Source of the DNA: Wenyingzhuangia aestuarii
Lineage (GTDB): Bacteria; Bacteroidota; Bacteroidia; Flavobacteriales; Flavobacteriaceae
DNA length: 64,000 nt
Assembly: GCF_011927765.1 (NCBI RefSeq)
Contig: NZ_JAATJG010000001.1
Coordinates: forward strand, 397,904-461,903
Reading direction: 5' to 3'
In this document: one piece after another, positions 1-9,267 of the stretch
Layout of the letters: each line of letters starts with the position of its first letter
How positions within the stretch are numbered: position 1 is the stretch's first letter
Position numbers and translations under genes: made by a program
Notes under the pieces: generated by a model
Told to the model about the DNA's origin: nothing
The model's input: the letters and a program-made list of their open reading frames with translations, nothing else
Database searches by the model: none

Positions 1-131
1 ATGCGTATGTTACATCTTTGGTAAAAAACAATACCACAGGACATTCTAAAGAAGTAAAATTAGAAAAAGGAGAATATGTGTATTTCTGTCCTTTAAATCC
101 AACTCCGCAATATACACTGGTAGTTAAATAA
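1..131 (+). CDS. C-terminal end of an unidentified protein (5' end outside window)
   Basis: An open frame enters from the left edge (codons from base 3) and ends at TAA 129-131, giving 42 residues. The tail contains KGEYVYFCPLNPTPQYTLVV, a beta-strand-rich ending like the last strands of an Ig-like or cupredoxin-like sandwich. The His and Met spacing after the Cys expected for a type I copper site is missing, so I do not call it a copper protein. A strong hairpin terminator follows about 20 bases later. The function cannot be assigned from this fragment. Confidence 0.6.
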   Translation, partial: AYVTSLVKNNTTGHSKEVKLEKGEYVYFCPLNPTPQYTLVVK

Positions 132-149
132 TTTAGTAAGTAAAAAAGT

Positions 150-185
150 AAAAGGGTCACAATTAGTTTTGTGACCCTTTTTTTA
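150..185. terminator. Bidirectional intrinsic terminator
   Basis: A stem of AAAAGGGTCACAA against TTTGTGACCCTTTT with a short loop, flanked by A and T runs. It lies between the partial plus-strand gene and the end of the minus-strand GNAT/hydrolase gene, so it can serve both. Confidence 0.85.
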
Positions 186-196
186 GGTGTGTGTAA

Positions 197-1723
197 TTAT
201 TTTCTTTTTAATTCGTAAACATCTTTACGTCTGTCTTTTAGGTTTCTAACACTACCGTGTTGATTCAGTTCTTTTAATAGGCTTAAATCTACATCAGCAA
301 TTAAAATCATTTCGGTGTTAGGAGTGGCTTCTGCTTTAATACCGTTGCTTGGAAAGGCAAAATCACAAGGTGTAAATACCATAGATTGCGCGTACTGAAT
401 GTCCATGTTCTCTACATTAGGTAAGTTTCCTACACTTCCTGCAATAGCCACATAACATTCGTTTTCTATAGCTCTAGCTTGAGCACAATGTCTTACTCTA
501 GAATAGCCGTTTTGGGTATCGGTTAAGAAAGGAACAAATAAAATGTCCATGCCATCATCTGCTAAAATTCTGCTTAGTTCTGGGAACTCAGAATCGTAAC
601 AAATTAAAATTCCAATTTTTCCACAATCGGTATCAAAGGTTTGCAGTTTGTTTCCTCCTTGCATTCCCCATACTTTTTCTTCATCTGGAGTAACGTGTAT
701 TTTTTCGTAACGTTCTATAGAACCATCACGTTTGCATAAGTATCCTACATTGTACAATTTTTCATCTCTAATTTCAGGCATACTCCCTGTAATGATGTTG
801 ATATTGTAAGAAATAGATAATTCAGAAAATTTCTGAACAATTTCTTTAGTGTGTTTGGCCAATTCTCTAATAGCTTGGGCAACCGGTAAATGGTTGTTAC
901 CTGCCATTAAAGGAGCGTTAAAAAATTCAGGAAACAAAGCAAAATCAGAACGATAACCAGAAACAGCATCTACAAAATACTCGGCTTGTTTCATCATGTC
1001 TTTTAAACTATCATAGGGTCTCATTTGCCATTGAATCAATCCTATTCTGACAACTTCTTTGTTTTGTGTGGCAATTTTTTTAGGTTTCTGATAGTAAATA
1101 TTATCCCATTCTAATAGCACAGCAAAATCATTAGATCCAGTGTCTCCTTCTAAATAACCTTTGATAATTTTTGAAGGATGAAAATCATTAGAAATCTGAA
1201 AATTTAAAACAGGGTCGTGAATTTCTTTTAGTTTTACCTTCTCTATATAAGCTTTAGGGCTTAATTTATCTGCATATTTATGATAGTTTGGAATTCTACC
1301 TCCAAAGGCAATTCCCTTTAGGTTTAAATTTTCACACAGTTCTTTTCTATAATCATACAATCTTCTTCCCAAACGCAAACCTCTAAATTCAGGTCTAATA
1401 AAAACCTCAATACCATATAACATATCACCTTTGTCGGTGTGTGAGTTAAAGGTGTAATCTTCGGTAATTTCACTATAAGTATGGTCGTCAGAAAAAGTTT
1501 CGTAATCCACAATAATAGACAAAGCACAACCTGCTATATGTCCATTTACTTTAATAACAACTTGCCCTTCCTTAAATTTGTGAATCAACGTTTTTATATG
1601 ATGCTCATCCCAATAAGAGTTTTCCAAATCATGATATACCTCTATCATGGCTTGTTTTAATTCTTGATAATCATTAATATCAAGATATTTTAATTCAATT
1701 GTATCTATTTCTTTAATATCCAT
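197..1723 (-). CDS. Bifunctional GNAT acetyltransferase / carbon-nitrogen hydrolase
   Basis: 508 residues with two domains. Residues about 10-210 form a GNAT N-acetyltransferase fold with the acetyl-CoA loop RGLRLGRR near 114-121. Residues about 225-500 are a nitrilase-superfamily amidohydrolase with the expected Glu-Lys-Cys triad: E266 in FPEFFNAP, K341 in YEKIHVTP and C375 in ILICYDSEFPE. The fusion is a known architecture in Bacteroidota and proteobacteria. The substrate is unknown; the hydrolase half would cleave an amide or nitrile. An ATG start is present and no signal peptide is seen, so the protein is probably cytoplasmic. It is a single-gene unit, ending against the terminator at 150-185. 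Confidence 0.9.
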   Translation of the reverse strand: MDIKEIDTIELKYLDINDYQELKQAMIEVYHDLENSYWDEHHIKTLIHKFKEGQVVIKVNGHIAGCALSIIVDYETFSDDHTYSEITEDYTFNSHTDKGDMLYGIEVFIRPEFRGLRLGRRLYDYRKELCENLNLKGIAFGGRIPNYHKYADKLSPKAYIEKVKLKEIHDPVLNFQISNDFHPSKIIKGYLEGDTGSNDFAVLLEWDNIYYQKPKKIATQNKEVVRIGLIQWQMRPYDSLKDMMKQAEYFVDAVSGYRSDFALFPEFFNAPLMAGNNHLPVAQAIRELAKHTKEIVQKFSELSISYNINIITGSMPEIRDEKLYNVGYLCKRDGSIERYEKIHVTPDEEKVWGMQGGNKLQTFDTDCGKIGILICYDSEFPELSRILADDGMDILFVPFLTDTQNGYSRVRHCAQARAIENECYVAIAGSVGNLPNVENMDIQYAQSMVFTPCDFAFPSNGIKAEATPNTEMILIADVDLSLLKELNQHGSVRNLKDRRKDVYELKRK

Positions 1724-1942
1724 TTGTGTAAATTATAATTCTGTAGCCTTTAGGTAGCTAACTAGAATTTCTGAATTAAATGTAATTAATTTTTTGATGA
1801 TTTTGCGATGAAAAATTAAAATAGATAAATACTTATAGCAAGGTTAAAATAATTCGGCATTAATTTTGATAGGAGGATTGCTTGCTTCTACCAAATACTT
1901 TACTTACCTTAGTTTAATCGGTGAAAAGAACAAACCAACTAG

Positions 1943-3400
1943 ATGTTAAAACAAAGCTTAAATTTAAAATTATCTCAAAAATTATCTCCTCAACAAATTC
2001 AGTTGATGAAAATGATTCAATTGCCTACACAAGCATTTGAACAGCGATTGAAACAAGAGATTGAAGAAAATCCTGCTTTAGAGTCTGGAAAAGAACAAGA
2101 AGATACTTTTGATGAGAATTATGAAGAGGACTATGGAGATGAAGGAAACGAATCTATTGCTGCAGATGACATCAATATTGATGAATATTTAAGTGATGAT
2201 GACATTCCTAGTTATAAATTACAAGCCAATAACTATTCTGCAGATGATGAGGATAGAGATGTTCCCTATGCAGGGGGCTTAAGTTTTCATCAATCCTTAA
2301 TCAACCAATTAAATACATTTACCCTAACCGATGAAGAGTTTGCTATTGCTGAATTCTTAGTGGGGAGTATTAATGATAACGGATATTTACGAAGAGAAAC
2401 ACTAGATATAGTTGATGATTTAGCTTTTACTCAAAATATTTTTACAGAAGAAAGTAAGGTAGAAGATGTGCTTTACAATGTGGTACAAAAATTAGATCCT
2501 ATAGGAGTAGGAGCTAGGGACTTAAAAGAGTGTTTGATCATTCAGTTAGAAGGAAAAAGACCTACAAAATCGGTAGAATTGGCCATTCAAATGCTAGATC
2601 AGTCTTTTGATGCGTTTGTAAAAAAACATTATGCCAAATTATTAACAAAGTTTGAGGTTACAGAGGATGAGCTTAAATTGGCGATTAAAGAAATAGAAAA
2701 ATTAAACCCTAAGCCAGGAAGCTCTATTGTAGGGAATTCTAAAATTGTAGAACAAATTGTTCCAGATTTTACCCTAAGAGTAGCCGATGGTGAAATAGAG
2801 TTGTTACTGAATTCTAGAAATGCTCCAGAATTACACGTGTCTAGGGAGTACAACAATATGTTAAAAGGTTATCAAGAAGCCAAAACAAAAACCAAATCTC
2901 AGAAAGATGCCGTTTTGTTTATCAAGCAAAAATTAGATTCTGCCAAATGGTTTATTGATGCCATTAAACAAAGACAACAAACCTTAATGGTAACCATGAG
3001 CTGTATTATTGATATTCAGCGTGAATACTTATTAACAGGTGATGAAAGCAAGTTAAAGCCCATGATTTTAAAAGATGTGGCCGAAAAAATAAATATGGAT
3101 ATTTCTACGGTTTCTCGTGTAGCCAATAGTAAATATTGTGCAACTCCTTATGGAACCAAATTGGTGAAAGAATTTTTCTCAGAATCTATGAAAAATGATC
3201 AAGGAGAAGATGTTTCTACCAGAGAAATAAAGAGTATTTTAAAAACAGTATTAGCAGAAGAAGACAAAAAGAAACCTTTAACAGATGATAAATTATCTGC
3301 GCTTCTAAAAGAAAAAGGTTATTTAATTGCGCGTAGAACGGTTGCAAAATATAGAGAACAATTGGATATTCCAGTTGCTAGATTAAGAAAAGAAATATAA
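1943..3400 (+). CDS. rpoN: RNA polymerase sigma-54 factor
   Basis: 485 residues. Region I at the N terminus (LKLSQKLSPQQIQLMKMIQL) contacts activators and core polymerase. A strongly acidic region II (about 50-100) follows, then the core-binding region and a helix-turn-helix. The diagnostic RpoN box ARRTVAKYRE lies at 463-472. Sigma-54 directs transcription from -24/-12 promoters and needs an AAA+ activator; no such activator is encoded in this window. The next gene starts two bases after the stop, so the two are probably co-transcribed. Confidence 0.97.
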   Translation: MLKQSLNLKLSQKLSPQQIQLMKMIQLPTQAFEQRLKQEIEENPALESGKEQEDTFDENYEEDYGDEGNESIAADDINIDEYLSDDDIPSYKLQANNYSADDEDRDVPYAGGLSFHQSLINQLNTFTLTDEEFAIAEFLVGSINDNGYLRRETLDIVDDLAFTQNIFTEESKVEDVLYNVVQKLDPIGVGARDLKECLIIQLEGKRPTKSVELAIQMLDQSFDAFVKKHYAKLLTKFEVTEDELKLAIKEIEKLNPKPGSSIVGNSKIVEQIVPDFTLRVADGEIELLLNSRNAPELHVSREYNNMLKGYQEAKTKTKSQKDAVLFIKQKLDSAKWFIDAIKQRQQTLMVTMSCIIDIQREYLLTGDESKLKPMILKDVAEKINMDISTVSRVANSKYCATPYGTKLVKEFFSESMKNDQGEDVSTREIKSILKTVLAEEDKKKPLTDDKLSALLKEKGYLIARRTVAKYREQLDIPVARLRKEI

Positions 3401-3402
3401 GG

Positions 3403-4002
3403 ATGATTAAATTATACAAAGCAATTTCTGTACTACTTCATCCTGTTTTTTTACCGTCTATTGGGGCTGGTATTTATTTATCAGTTTTGCCTTTGCCACT
3501 GTCTCCCGCTCAAAAATATTTGGTATTTTTTATAGTATTAGGGAGTACGCTTATAGTGCCTTTGTTAACCTTGTTTTTATTAAGAGTATTAGGTTCGGTA
3601 AAAACCAATCAAGCAGAAACCATACAAGAAAGAAAAATTCCCGTTGTTTTAATGATTGTAAATTACTTGTTTTTAGGTCGAGTATTGCAAGATCTTTGGC
3701 AACTAAGAGAGTTGACGATTTTAGCCTATGCTACTGCAGCAGGCCTAGTAGTTACAAGTTTAATGTTTTATACCAAAACAAAAATTAGCTTGCACATGTT
3801 AGGTATGGCAGGTATGTTAGGTTTTACTTTAGTCTATGGTGCTAATTACGGCTATGCAAATAAAACAATTGCTTTGTTAGTGGCTTTGTTGGGTTGCTTA
3901 GCAACTGCTAGATTGCAATTAAAAGCGCACAATGTAAAAGAGATTGTGTGGGGAGTTTCTTTAGGGTTAATAATTCCTTTAGTTTTAGCCTTTGTTCTAT
4001 AA
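3403..4002 (+). CDS. Small polytopic membrane protein, function unknown
   Basis: 199 residues, mostly hydrophobic, with about six predicted transmembrane segments (for example near 5-28, 35-60, 80-97, 105-125, 132-150 and 180-199). It is similar in feel to PAP2-like membrane proteins, but I do not see the KxxxxxxRP / PSGH / SRxxxxxHxxxD phosphatase motifs, so no enzymatic role is assigned. It follows rpoN by two bases and is likely translated from the same transcript. Its stop lies inside a palindrome shared with the converging beta-barrel gene. Confidence 0.8.
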   Translation: MIKLYKAISVLLHPVFLPSIGAGIYLSVLPLPLSPAQKYLVFFIVLGSTLIVPLLTLFLLRVLGSVKTNQAETIQERKIPVVLMIVNYLFLGRVLQDLWQLRELTILAYATAAGLVVTSLMFYTKTKISLHMLGMAGMLGFTLVYGANYGYANKTIALLVALLGCLATARLQLKAHNVKEIVWGVSLGLIIPLVLAFVL

Positions 4003-4012
4003 AATATAGAAC
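3994..4012. terminator. Palindrome over the overlapping stops of convergent genes
   Basis: GTTCTATA and TATAGAAC flank three A residues. The plus-strand stop TAA (4000-4002) and the minus-strand stop (3997-3999) both lie inside it. It may act as a compact hairpin for both transcripts, but there is no long U tract, so the terminator call is tentative. Confidence 0.4.
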
Positions 4013-4671
4013 ATCACTCCAATTTTTAATTGATTGAAGCTTAGTTTTTTGTTGTCAGTAGTTCTAATGCTATCTTTAAAAGGAGATTTTAAATAATACT
4101 TTAGGTGAAAATTCCAGGTTCCAAAACCAATAGAGCTGTAAACAGTGTAGTTTATTTGGTTTAAGGCTTCTAGGTCGGTATAGGTAAAGGTAGCGCTCCC
4201 TGTGTCAAATTCAGTTTTACTACTTAGGTTGTAAACAACAGATCCTCCAGTATAGAATCTCCAAAAACTATCGTTGGTAGCTGTTGAGGTTCTCCATCTA
4301 AATTCTAAGGGGATTTCTAAGTTGTGAGATTGATATTTGTAGCTACTAAAAGTATCGCTAATGGCATATTCAAAATCAGTACCATTAGGAGTAACAGTAA
4401 TGTTAGGTCTTAAAATATCGTAACTATAGCCAATTCCTAGTCCCAAACCTATGTTTCGTTGTTTGTTTAAAGGCATGTCTTTTATAAAACCTGCCTCAAA
4501 ACTATAAGGAACACCATTGTTGTTAATTCCATTATTATAGGTAATCAAACTATTGTACTGAATTCCTACATACAACTGATCTTCATAATATTTTTCATCG
4601 GCATATAAGGTTGCTTGAGACATCAAGACCAAAGGTGCTAGTAAAAACAATAGGAAAGATAAAAATTTCAT
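3997..4671 (-). CDS. Outer membrane beta-barrel (porin family) protein
   Basis: 224 residues. An N-terminal signal peptide (FLSFLLFLLAPLVLMSQA) is followed by alternating aromatic/polar strands such as YVGIQYNSL, SYKYQSHNLEIPLEFRW and WNFHLKYYL, and the chain ends in an aromatic-rich strand GVMFYIL, as expected of a small outer membrane barrel. The substrate is unknown. The ATG follows the rsmG stop directly (TAA then ATG on the minus strand), so it is translationally linked to rsmG. Its 3' end overlaps the end of the rpoN-linked membrane gene by six bases. Confidence 0.8.
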   Translation of the reverse strand: MKFLSFLLFLLAPLVLMSQATLYADEKYYEDQLYVGIQYNSLITYNNGINNNGVPYSFEAGFIKDMPLNKQRNIGLGLGIGYSYDILRPNITVTPNGTDFEYAISDTFSSYKYQSHNLEIPLEFRWRTSTATNDSFWRFYTGGSVVYNLSSKTEFDTGSATFTYTDLEALNQINYTVYSSIGFGTWNFHLKYYLKSPFKDSIRTTDNKKLSFNQLKIGVMFYIL

Positions 4672-5319
4672 TTAACGATTTGTTGGCTTAAATTTTAAAG
4701 GCAAATGCACTACTTTTTTAGTTTCAAAAAAGTCTTCTTCAAAATAAGTAGGCAAATCAAACAAGGTAATACTTGCAAATTCTTTTAACTCTTCTGTTAA
4801 ATCACCTCCTTTTAAATACAAAATACCGTTTTTAAGTGCGTGATTTTGTTTTTTAGCACATTTCTTTTTTACCCATTTTACAAAATCGGGCATAGCAGTT
4901 ACGGCTCTACTTACTACAAAATCAAATTCCCCTTTCACTTTTTCTGCACGCATATGTTCGGCAGTTAAGTTGGTTAGTCCAATTCCTTCTGCAACACCAT
5001 TTACAACTTTAATTTTTTTACCAATAGAGTCTACTAGTAAAAATTCAGTTTCTGGAAATAAAATAGCCAAAGGAATTCCTGGGAATCCACCTCCGGTACC
5101 TACATCTAAGATTCTAGAACCTGGTTTAAAGGGTTGAACTTTAGCAATTCCTAAAGAGTGCAATACGTGTCTTATGTATAGCTCATCTATATCTTTTCTA
5201 GAAATTACGTTTATTTGAGCATTCCACTCTTTATATAAACTTTCTAGTTGGGTAAATTGAGCTATTTGCTTTTCCGTTAAATCAGGAAAATATTTTAAAA
5301 TAATGTCTACTGTAATCAT
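4672..5319 (-). CDS. rsmG: 16S rRNA (guanine-527-N7)-methyltransferase RsmG
   Basis: About 215 residues from the ATG at 5319 (MITVDIILKYFP). It contains the SAM-binding segment SRILDVGTGGGFPGIPLAI and family motifs such as EWNAQINVISRKD, IRHVLHSLGIA and VVSRAVTAM. RsmG methylates G527 of 16S rRNA in the 30S decoding region. An upstream in-frame TTG three codons earlier is less likely to be the start, because a -7-like promoter element (5326-5333) overlaps it. It is the first gene of a two-gene unit with the beta-barrel protein. Confidence 0.95.
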   Translation of the reverse strand: MITVDIILKYFPDLTEKQIAQFTQLESLYKEWNAQINVISRKDIDELYIRHVLHSLGIAKVQPFKPGSRILDVGTGGGFPGIPLAILFPETEFLLVDSIGKKIKVVNGVAEGIGLTNLTAEHMRAEKVKGEFDFVVSRAVTAMPDFVKWVKKKCAKKQNHALKNGILYLKGGDLTEELKEFASITLFDLPTYFEEDFFETKKVVHLPLKFKPTNR

Positions 5320-5325
5320 ACAAGG

Positions 5326-5333
5326 CAAAAGTA
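5326..5333 (-). promoter_or_regulatory. -7 element (TAnnTTTG) for rsmG
   Basis: The minus strand reads TACTTTTG, matching the Bacteroidota -7 consensus. Its close position to the ATG at 5319 implies a nearly leaderless mRNA. No good -33 element was seen. Confidence 0.4.
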
Positions 5334-5460
5334 ATTCATTTCGCTCTAAAATAGATTAGGAATCTTACTATTTGATAAAATGTTCCTTACATATGTAAGA
5401 AAAGCGTTTAAATCTTAAATTTCTTGTACGAATATTAAAATAATGTGAATAAAAAATGGT

Positions 5461-5468
5461 TATTTTTG
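5461..5468 (+). promoter_or_regulatory. -7 element (TAnnTTTG) for the desaturase gene
   Basis: TATTTTTG lies 20 bases before the desaturase ATG. No clear -33 TTTG is seen at the usual spacing. Confidence 0.4.
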
Positions 5469-5488
5469 TAGACTGAATATATCATTGA

Positions 5489-6580
5489 ATGCAACAAGTA
5501 AGTTTTTCTAAAGATCAAAATAAGTTGTTCTTTAAAACTCTAAATCAAAGAGTTAATAAATACTTTAAGGACAACAACCTTAAACGTACCGGGAATGGAT
5601 TGCTATATACCAAAGCAATTTTAATGTTCTCGTTACTATTTGTTCCTTATTTTTTATTAATGCTAGTTCCTATGGGAACCGCTTTGCAAATAACCATGTG
5701 TGTGATCATGGGCTTGGGAATGGCTGGAGTGGGAATGAATGTGATGCACGATAGCAATCACGGTTCTTTTTCTAGCAAATGGTGGGTCAATCAACTTTTA
5801 GGAAATAGTATTTACATTTTAGCAGGAAACGTGTACAATTGGAAAGTACAACACAACCTATTACACCATACCTATACAAATATTGAAGGTTTAGATGAGG
5901 ATATTGATATACAAGGAGTGATTAGATTGTCTAAGCATGAAAAATGGAAACCTTTTCACAAATATCAAAAAGTATATGCTTTTTTTCTATACGGATTGTT
6001 AACCATTCAATGGGCATTGGTGGTAGATTTTAGACAAACGCCTAAATACATCAAACATGGTTTAAGTGCGGAGGGAGAATTAAATCCTAAGAAAGAATGG
6101 GCTTTGTTAATTATGACCAAAGTAGTGTATTACCTATTCTGGTTAGTGTTACCAATGTTAGTATTGCCAATTACTTGGTATGCTTGGTTAATTGGATTTT
6201 TTATCATGCATTATGTTGCTGGTTTTATTCTAAGTGTGGTATTTCAATTGGCTCACATTACAGATTCTGTAGAAGTAATATCACCAGAAGAATTAGAAAA
6301 AGAAGAAAGAAGTTGGGCAGCGCATCAATTGTTAGAAACAGCCAACTTTGCTACTAAAAATAATTTTGTGTCTTTCTTTTTAGGAGGATTAAACTTTCAA
6401 ATAGAACATCATATTTTTCCAACCATCTCACATGTACATTACAAAGATTTGGCAAAAATAGTAAAGAAAACAGCGAAAGATTTTCAGTTACCATATCACG
6501 AATATGAAACCATGAAAGATGCCTTGGCTGCACATATCAAGCAATTGATTATTTTAGGAAAACAACCCCAGTTGGGATAA
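5489..6580 (+). CDS. Membrane fatty acid desaturase (acyl-lipid/acyl-CoA)
   Basis: 363 residues with the three di-iron histidine boxes: HDSNH at 87-91, HNLLHH at 122-127 and QIEHH at 304-308. The Gln-xx-His-His third box is typical of front-end or linoleoyl-type desaturases, but no cytochrome b5 domain is fused. Hydrophobic stretches near 43-82, 165-180 and 208-255 anchor it in the inner membrane. The likely role is to introduce double bases into membrane acyl chains for cold adaptation; the position of the double bond cannot be told. It is followed closely by an aminotransferase gene on the same strand. Confidence 0.9.
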   Translation: MQQVSFSKDQNKLFFKTLNQRVNKYFKDNNLKRTGNGLLYTKAILMFSLLFVPYFLLMLVPMGTALQITMCVIMGLGMAGVGMNVMHDSNHGSFSSKWWVNQLLGNSIYILAGNVYNWKVQHNLLHHTYTNIEGLDEDIDIQGVIRLSKHEKWKPFHKYQKVYAFFLYGLLTIQWALVVDFRQTPKYIKHGLSAEGELNPKKEWALLIMTKVVYYLFWLVLPMLVLPITWYAWLIGFFIMHYVAGFILSVVFQLAHITDSVEVISPEELEKEERSWAAHQLLETANFATKNNFVSFFLGGLNFQIEHHIFPTISHVHYKDLAKIVKKTAKDFQLPYHEYETMKDALAAHIKQLIILGKQPQLG

Positions 6581-6602
6581 CAACTATATATTTACAATTA
6601 AA

Positions 6603-7790
6603 ATGGAACAACATTTATCAGACAGAATTACTGGTTTACCAGCATCGGCTACTTTAGCAATGGCGGCAAAAGCAAGAGAGTTAAAAGCAGCAGGAAAAGA
6701 TATTATTAGTTTAAGTTTAGGTGAGCCAGACTTTAATACTCCTGAGTATATTAAAGATGCAGCAATTCAAGCAATTAACGATAATTATAATTCTTATAGC
6801 CCTGTAGATGGTTATGTAGATTTAAAAGAAGCGATTTCTTTAAAATTTAAGAGAGATAATAACTTAGAATACAAGCCAAGTCAAATTGTTGTTTCTACGG
6901 GAGCTAAACAATCTTTAGCAAATATTACACAAGTATTATTAAATCCAGGAGATGAGGTTTTATTACCTGCACCATACTGGGTATCTTATTCTGCATTAGG
7001 AATTTTAGGAGGAGCTACTTACAAAGAAATTCCATCTACGATTGATACAGATTTTAAAATTACACCAGCACAATTAGAGGCTGCAATTACACCTAAAACC
7101 AAATTAGTTTTCTTTAACTCTCCAAACAACCCAAGTGGAACGGTATATACAGAGGAAGACTACAAAGGATTAGCGGCAGTTTTAGAAAAGCACCCAAATA
7201 TTTTTATCATTTCTGATGAAATTTATGAGCACATTAACTACGGTACTCCAAACTTTAGTATTGCTTGTATTCCATCTATGTATGACAGAACCATTACCGT
7301 AAACGGATTGGCAAAAGCCTTTGCAATGACAGGATGGAGAATTGGTTATATAGGTGCTCCTGAGTGGATTGCAAAAGCTTGTACTAAAATGCAAGGACAA
7401 ATTACTTCGGGAACGAACTGTATAGCTCAAAGAGCTGCAATTACTGCATTAACAGAGCCTGTTTCTAAAATTCAATACATGGTAGATGAGTTTGAGAAAC
7501 GTAGAAACATGATGTTAGAATTGTTAGGAGAAATTGAAGGATTTAAGTTAAACGTTCCTAAAGGAGCTTTCTATATTTTCCCTGATGTATCTGCTTTCTT
7601 TGGAAAAACATTCAAAGGAAAAACAATTGAAACGGCTGCAGATTTTTCTATGTTATTATTAGAAGAAGCTAACGTAGCAACTGTGTCTGGTGAATCTTTT
7701 GGAGCACCAACATGTATCCGTATTTCTTACGCAGCTTCTGAAGCTCAATTAAGAGAAGCGGTAAAAAGAATTAAAGAGGTATTGTCTTAG
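6603..7790 (+). CDS. aspC: Class I/II PLP aminotransferase, aspartate aminotransferase type
   Basis: 395 residues. Motifs of fold-type I aminotransferases are in order: SLGEPDFNTP near 38-47, NSPNNPSGT at 172-180, SDEIYEHINY near 204-213 and the PLP lysine K238 in NGLAKAFAMTGWRIGY. C-terminal CIRISYAAS carries the substrate carboxylate arginine. It transfers amino groups between aspartate (or related amino acids) and 2-oxoglutarate in the cytoplasm. The subgroup resembles thermophile-type (Ib) AspATs, so other amino acids may also be substrates. It ends at a strong bidirectional terminator. Confidence 0.9.
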   Translation: MEQHLSDRITGLPASATLAMAAKARELKAAGKDIISLSLGEPDFNTPEYIKDAAIQAINDNYNSYSPVDGYVDLKEAISLKFKRDNNLEYKPSQIVVSTGAKQSLANITQVLLNPGDEVLLPAPYWVSYSALGILGGATYKEIPSTIDTDFKITPAQLEAAITPKTKLVFFNSPNNPSGTVYTEEDYKGLAAVLEKHPNIFIISDEIYEHINYGTPNFSIACIPSMYDRTITVNGLAKAFAMTGWRIGYIGAPEWIAKACTKMQGQITSGTNCIAQRAAITALTEPVSKIQYMVDEFEKRRNMMLELLGEIEGFKLNVPKGAFYIFPDVSAFFGKTFKGKTIETAADFSMLLLEEANVATVSGESFGAPTCIRISYAASEAQLREAVKRIKEVLS

Positions 7791-7810
7791 TACAAATCAC
7801 TATATAAAAT

Positions 7811-7846
7811 AATAAAGCCTGCTTTTGTAAAAAAGCAGGCTTTATT
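7811..7846. terminator. Bidirectional intrinsic terminator
   Basis: AATAAAGCCTGCTTTT pairs with AAAAGCAGGCTTTATT around a GTAA-containing loop. It separates the convergent aminotransferase and porin genes. Confidence 0.9.
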
Positions 7847-7873
7847 ATTTTATGTTTTTAAGTAATGTACTCT

Positions 7874-9088
7874 TTAGAAGTGAACATCAAACTGTACCCT
7901 AAATTGCAAACCTTCAGAAGCTCCAGCAACAGTAGTATAACTTAGGTCTGTTTGTACTTTTAAAGCATGTCCTACAATGTATTTTGAGACACCAACAGTA
8001 TATTGCTCTGTGGTGTTTCCTACACCTTTATAGTCTATTTGTGTGTATCTAGTAGCTATTTCATAGTTGTTTGCAAATAAATAACCCGTTGCTAAATTAT
8101 ACCCTTTTCCTTCTTTAGGTGGGTTTTCTCCTAGGGTAGCATCATCGGCATTTCTATAGGCAAATTCTCCCATAGCAGAATAACCCTTGTGTTTGTACAT
8201 AAAATCTACAAAGCTTGTGTTTATGTCTGTGGTAGCAAAAATATGATCCTCACCACTATCTTCAGGGTTTTCAACATAAATTACACTACCTTGACTACCT
8301 TTTTGTCTAGAGGCTCTGTCATTATGGTTATAAGTAGCACCTACAGATAATTTTGGGCTTGTTTCTCTTTTTAAATCTCCACCTTTATAATCTCCTTTTG
8401 ATGAAAAAGCTCCAAAGGGTAACAATTCAATTCTACTAGTGTATTGTTGTCCTCCAACATTTCCTGTAGTAATATTTCTTCCTTCTCCTTGGCTAATGGC
8501 AAAAATTTCTCTAATAATAAAGTGTTTACCAATTGTGTGATGATTCCTTAATTGAAATCCCATATCTCTATCTAACGTAAACTCTTTGTTAAGCAAAGAT
8601 CTGTCTACCAACTGCAAGTTTGCAGAAGAAACAACACGTTCTCTGTTTCCGGGTAATTTAGTTTGTCCAGCCCATAACTCTAAGTTTTTATAGAAATTCC
8701 ATTTTAAAACGGCATCTAAAATTAGTTTGGGACCTAGTTTTGTATATTCATTTGCAGAACCGGTATCGTTATTAGACATACCAATCTCAATTTTGTATTT
8801 AAGTTTTGGATCTAATACAAAACCATCAAACTTTAAACGATATCTTCTTACTTTGGTGTCTGTTTGAAGGTTGTTTCCGCTAAAATTAAAGTTGTTGTTT
8901 CCATCTGCATCTAAACCTATAGAGGTAAGGTATTGCATACGAAGTCCGAATTTCATACTCCAAGTACTATCTTTGGCAACGGTATTTATAATTCCTTTAC
9001 CAAAGGTATCACGACTTATTTTTTGGGCACTTAAGTTTGCGATTGATATAACAAGAATGAAGAGGGTAATTTTTTTTGCTTTCGCCAT
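7874..9088 (-). CDS. OprO/OprP-like (phosphate-selective) porin
   Basis: About 404 residues from the ATG at 9088 (MAKAKKITLFILVISIANLSAQ, a signal peptide); a TTG two codons upstream is less likely. The rest is a large beta-barrel with family features of phosphate-selective porins: DGFVLDPKLKYKIEIGMS, LELWAGQTKLPGNRERVVSS, and a C-terminal aromatic strand LQFRVQFDVHF. It should sit in the outer membrane and admit phosphate or polyphosphate. Context supports this: the upstream gene on the same strand is a PiT phosphate permease, and the promoter region holds repeated TTAACA boxes. Confidence 0.88.
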   Translation of the reverse strand: MAKAKKITLFILVISIANLSAQKISRDTFGKGIINTVAKDSTWSMKFGLRMQYLTSIGLDADGNNNFNFSGNNLQTDTKVRRYRLKFDGFVLDPKLKYKIEIGMSNNDTGSANEYTKLGPKLILDAVLKWNFYKNLELWAGQTKLPGNRERVVSSANLQLVDRSLLNKEFTLDRDMGFQLRNHHTIGKHFIIREIFAISQGEGRNITTGNVGGQQYTSRIELLPFGAFSSKGDYKGGDLKRETSPKLSVGATYNHNDRASRQKGSQGSVIYVENPEDSGEDHIFATTDINTSFVDFMYKHKGYSAMGEFAYRNADDATLGENPPKEGKGYNLATGYLFANNYEIATRYTQIDYKGVGNTTEQYTVGVSKYIVGHALKVQTDLSYTTVAGASEGLQFRVQFDVHF

Positions 9089-9127
9089 AATCAAATAATA
9101 TGAAGGTGCAAAAGTAAGTTAGATTTA

Positions 9128-9154
9128 TGTTAAGGAGTGTTAATTTAATGTTAA
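9128..9154 (-). promoter_or_regulatory. Pho-box-like triple repeat upstream of the porin
   Basis: On the gene strand three TTAACA hexamers occur with 11 and 10 bp periodicity (complements at 9149-9154, 9138-9143 and 9128-9133), 40-66 bases before the porin ATG. TTAACA at 11-bp spacing is the geometry of PhoB/PhoP sites (the Bacillus PhoP consensus is TT(A/C/T)ACA). Assignment to Pho control is inferred. Confidence 0.55.
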
Positions 9155-9267
9155 CAAAGAAAGAGGTGAAGCTAGGGAGTACGCTTTTGTAATAATTAAT
9201 AGGTGTTGAATTTATTAGAATTCAAATAAATTTTACTTGTTAGGAGATTGTTAATCAGAAACTTCAA

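Noticed and set aside
3..131. Cupredoxin assignment for the partial first gene
   Set aside because: The tail has a Cys in a beta-rich context but no following His and Met at copper-site spacing.
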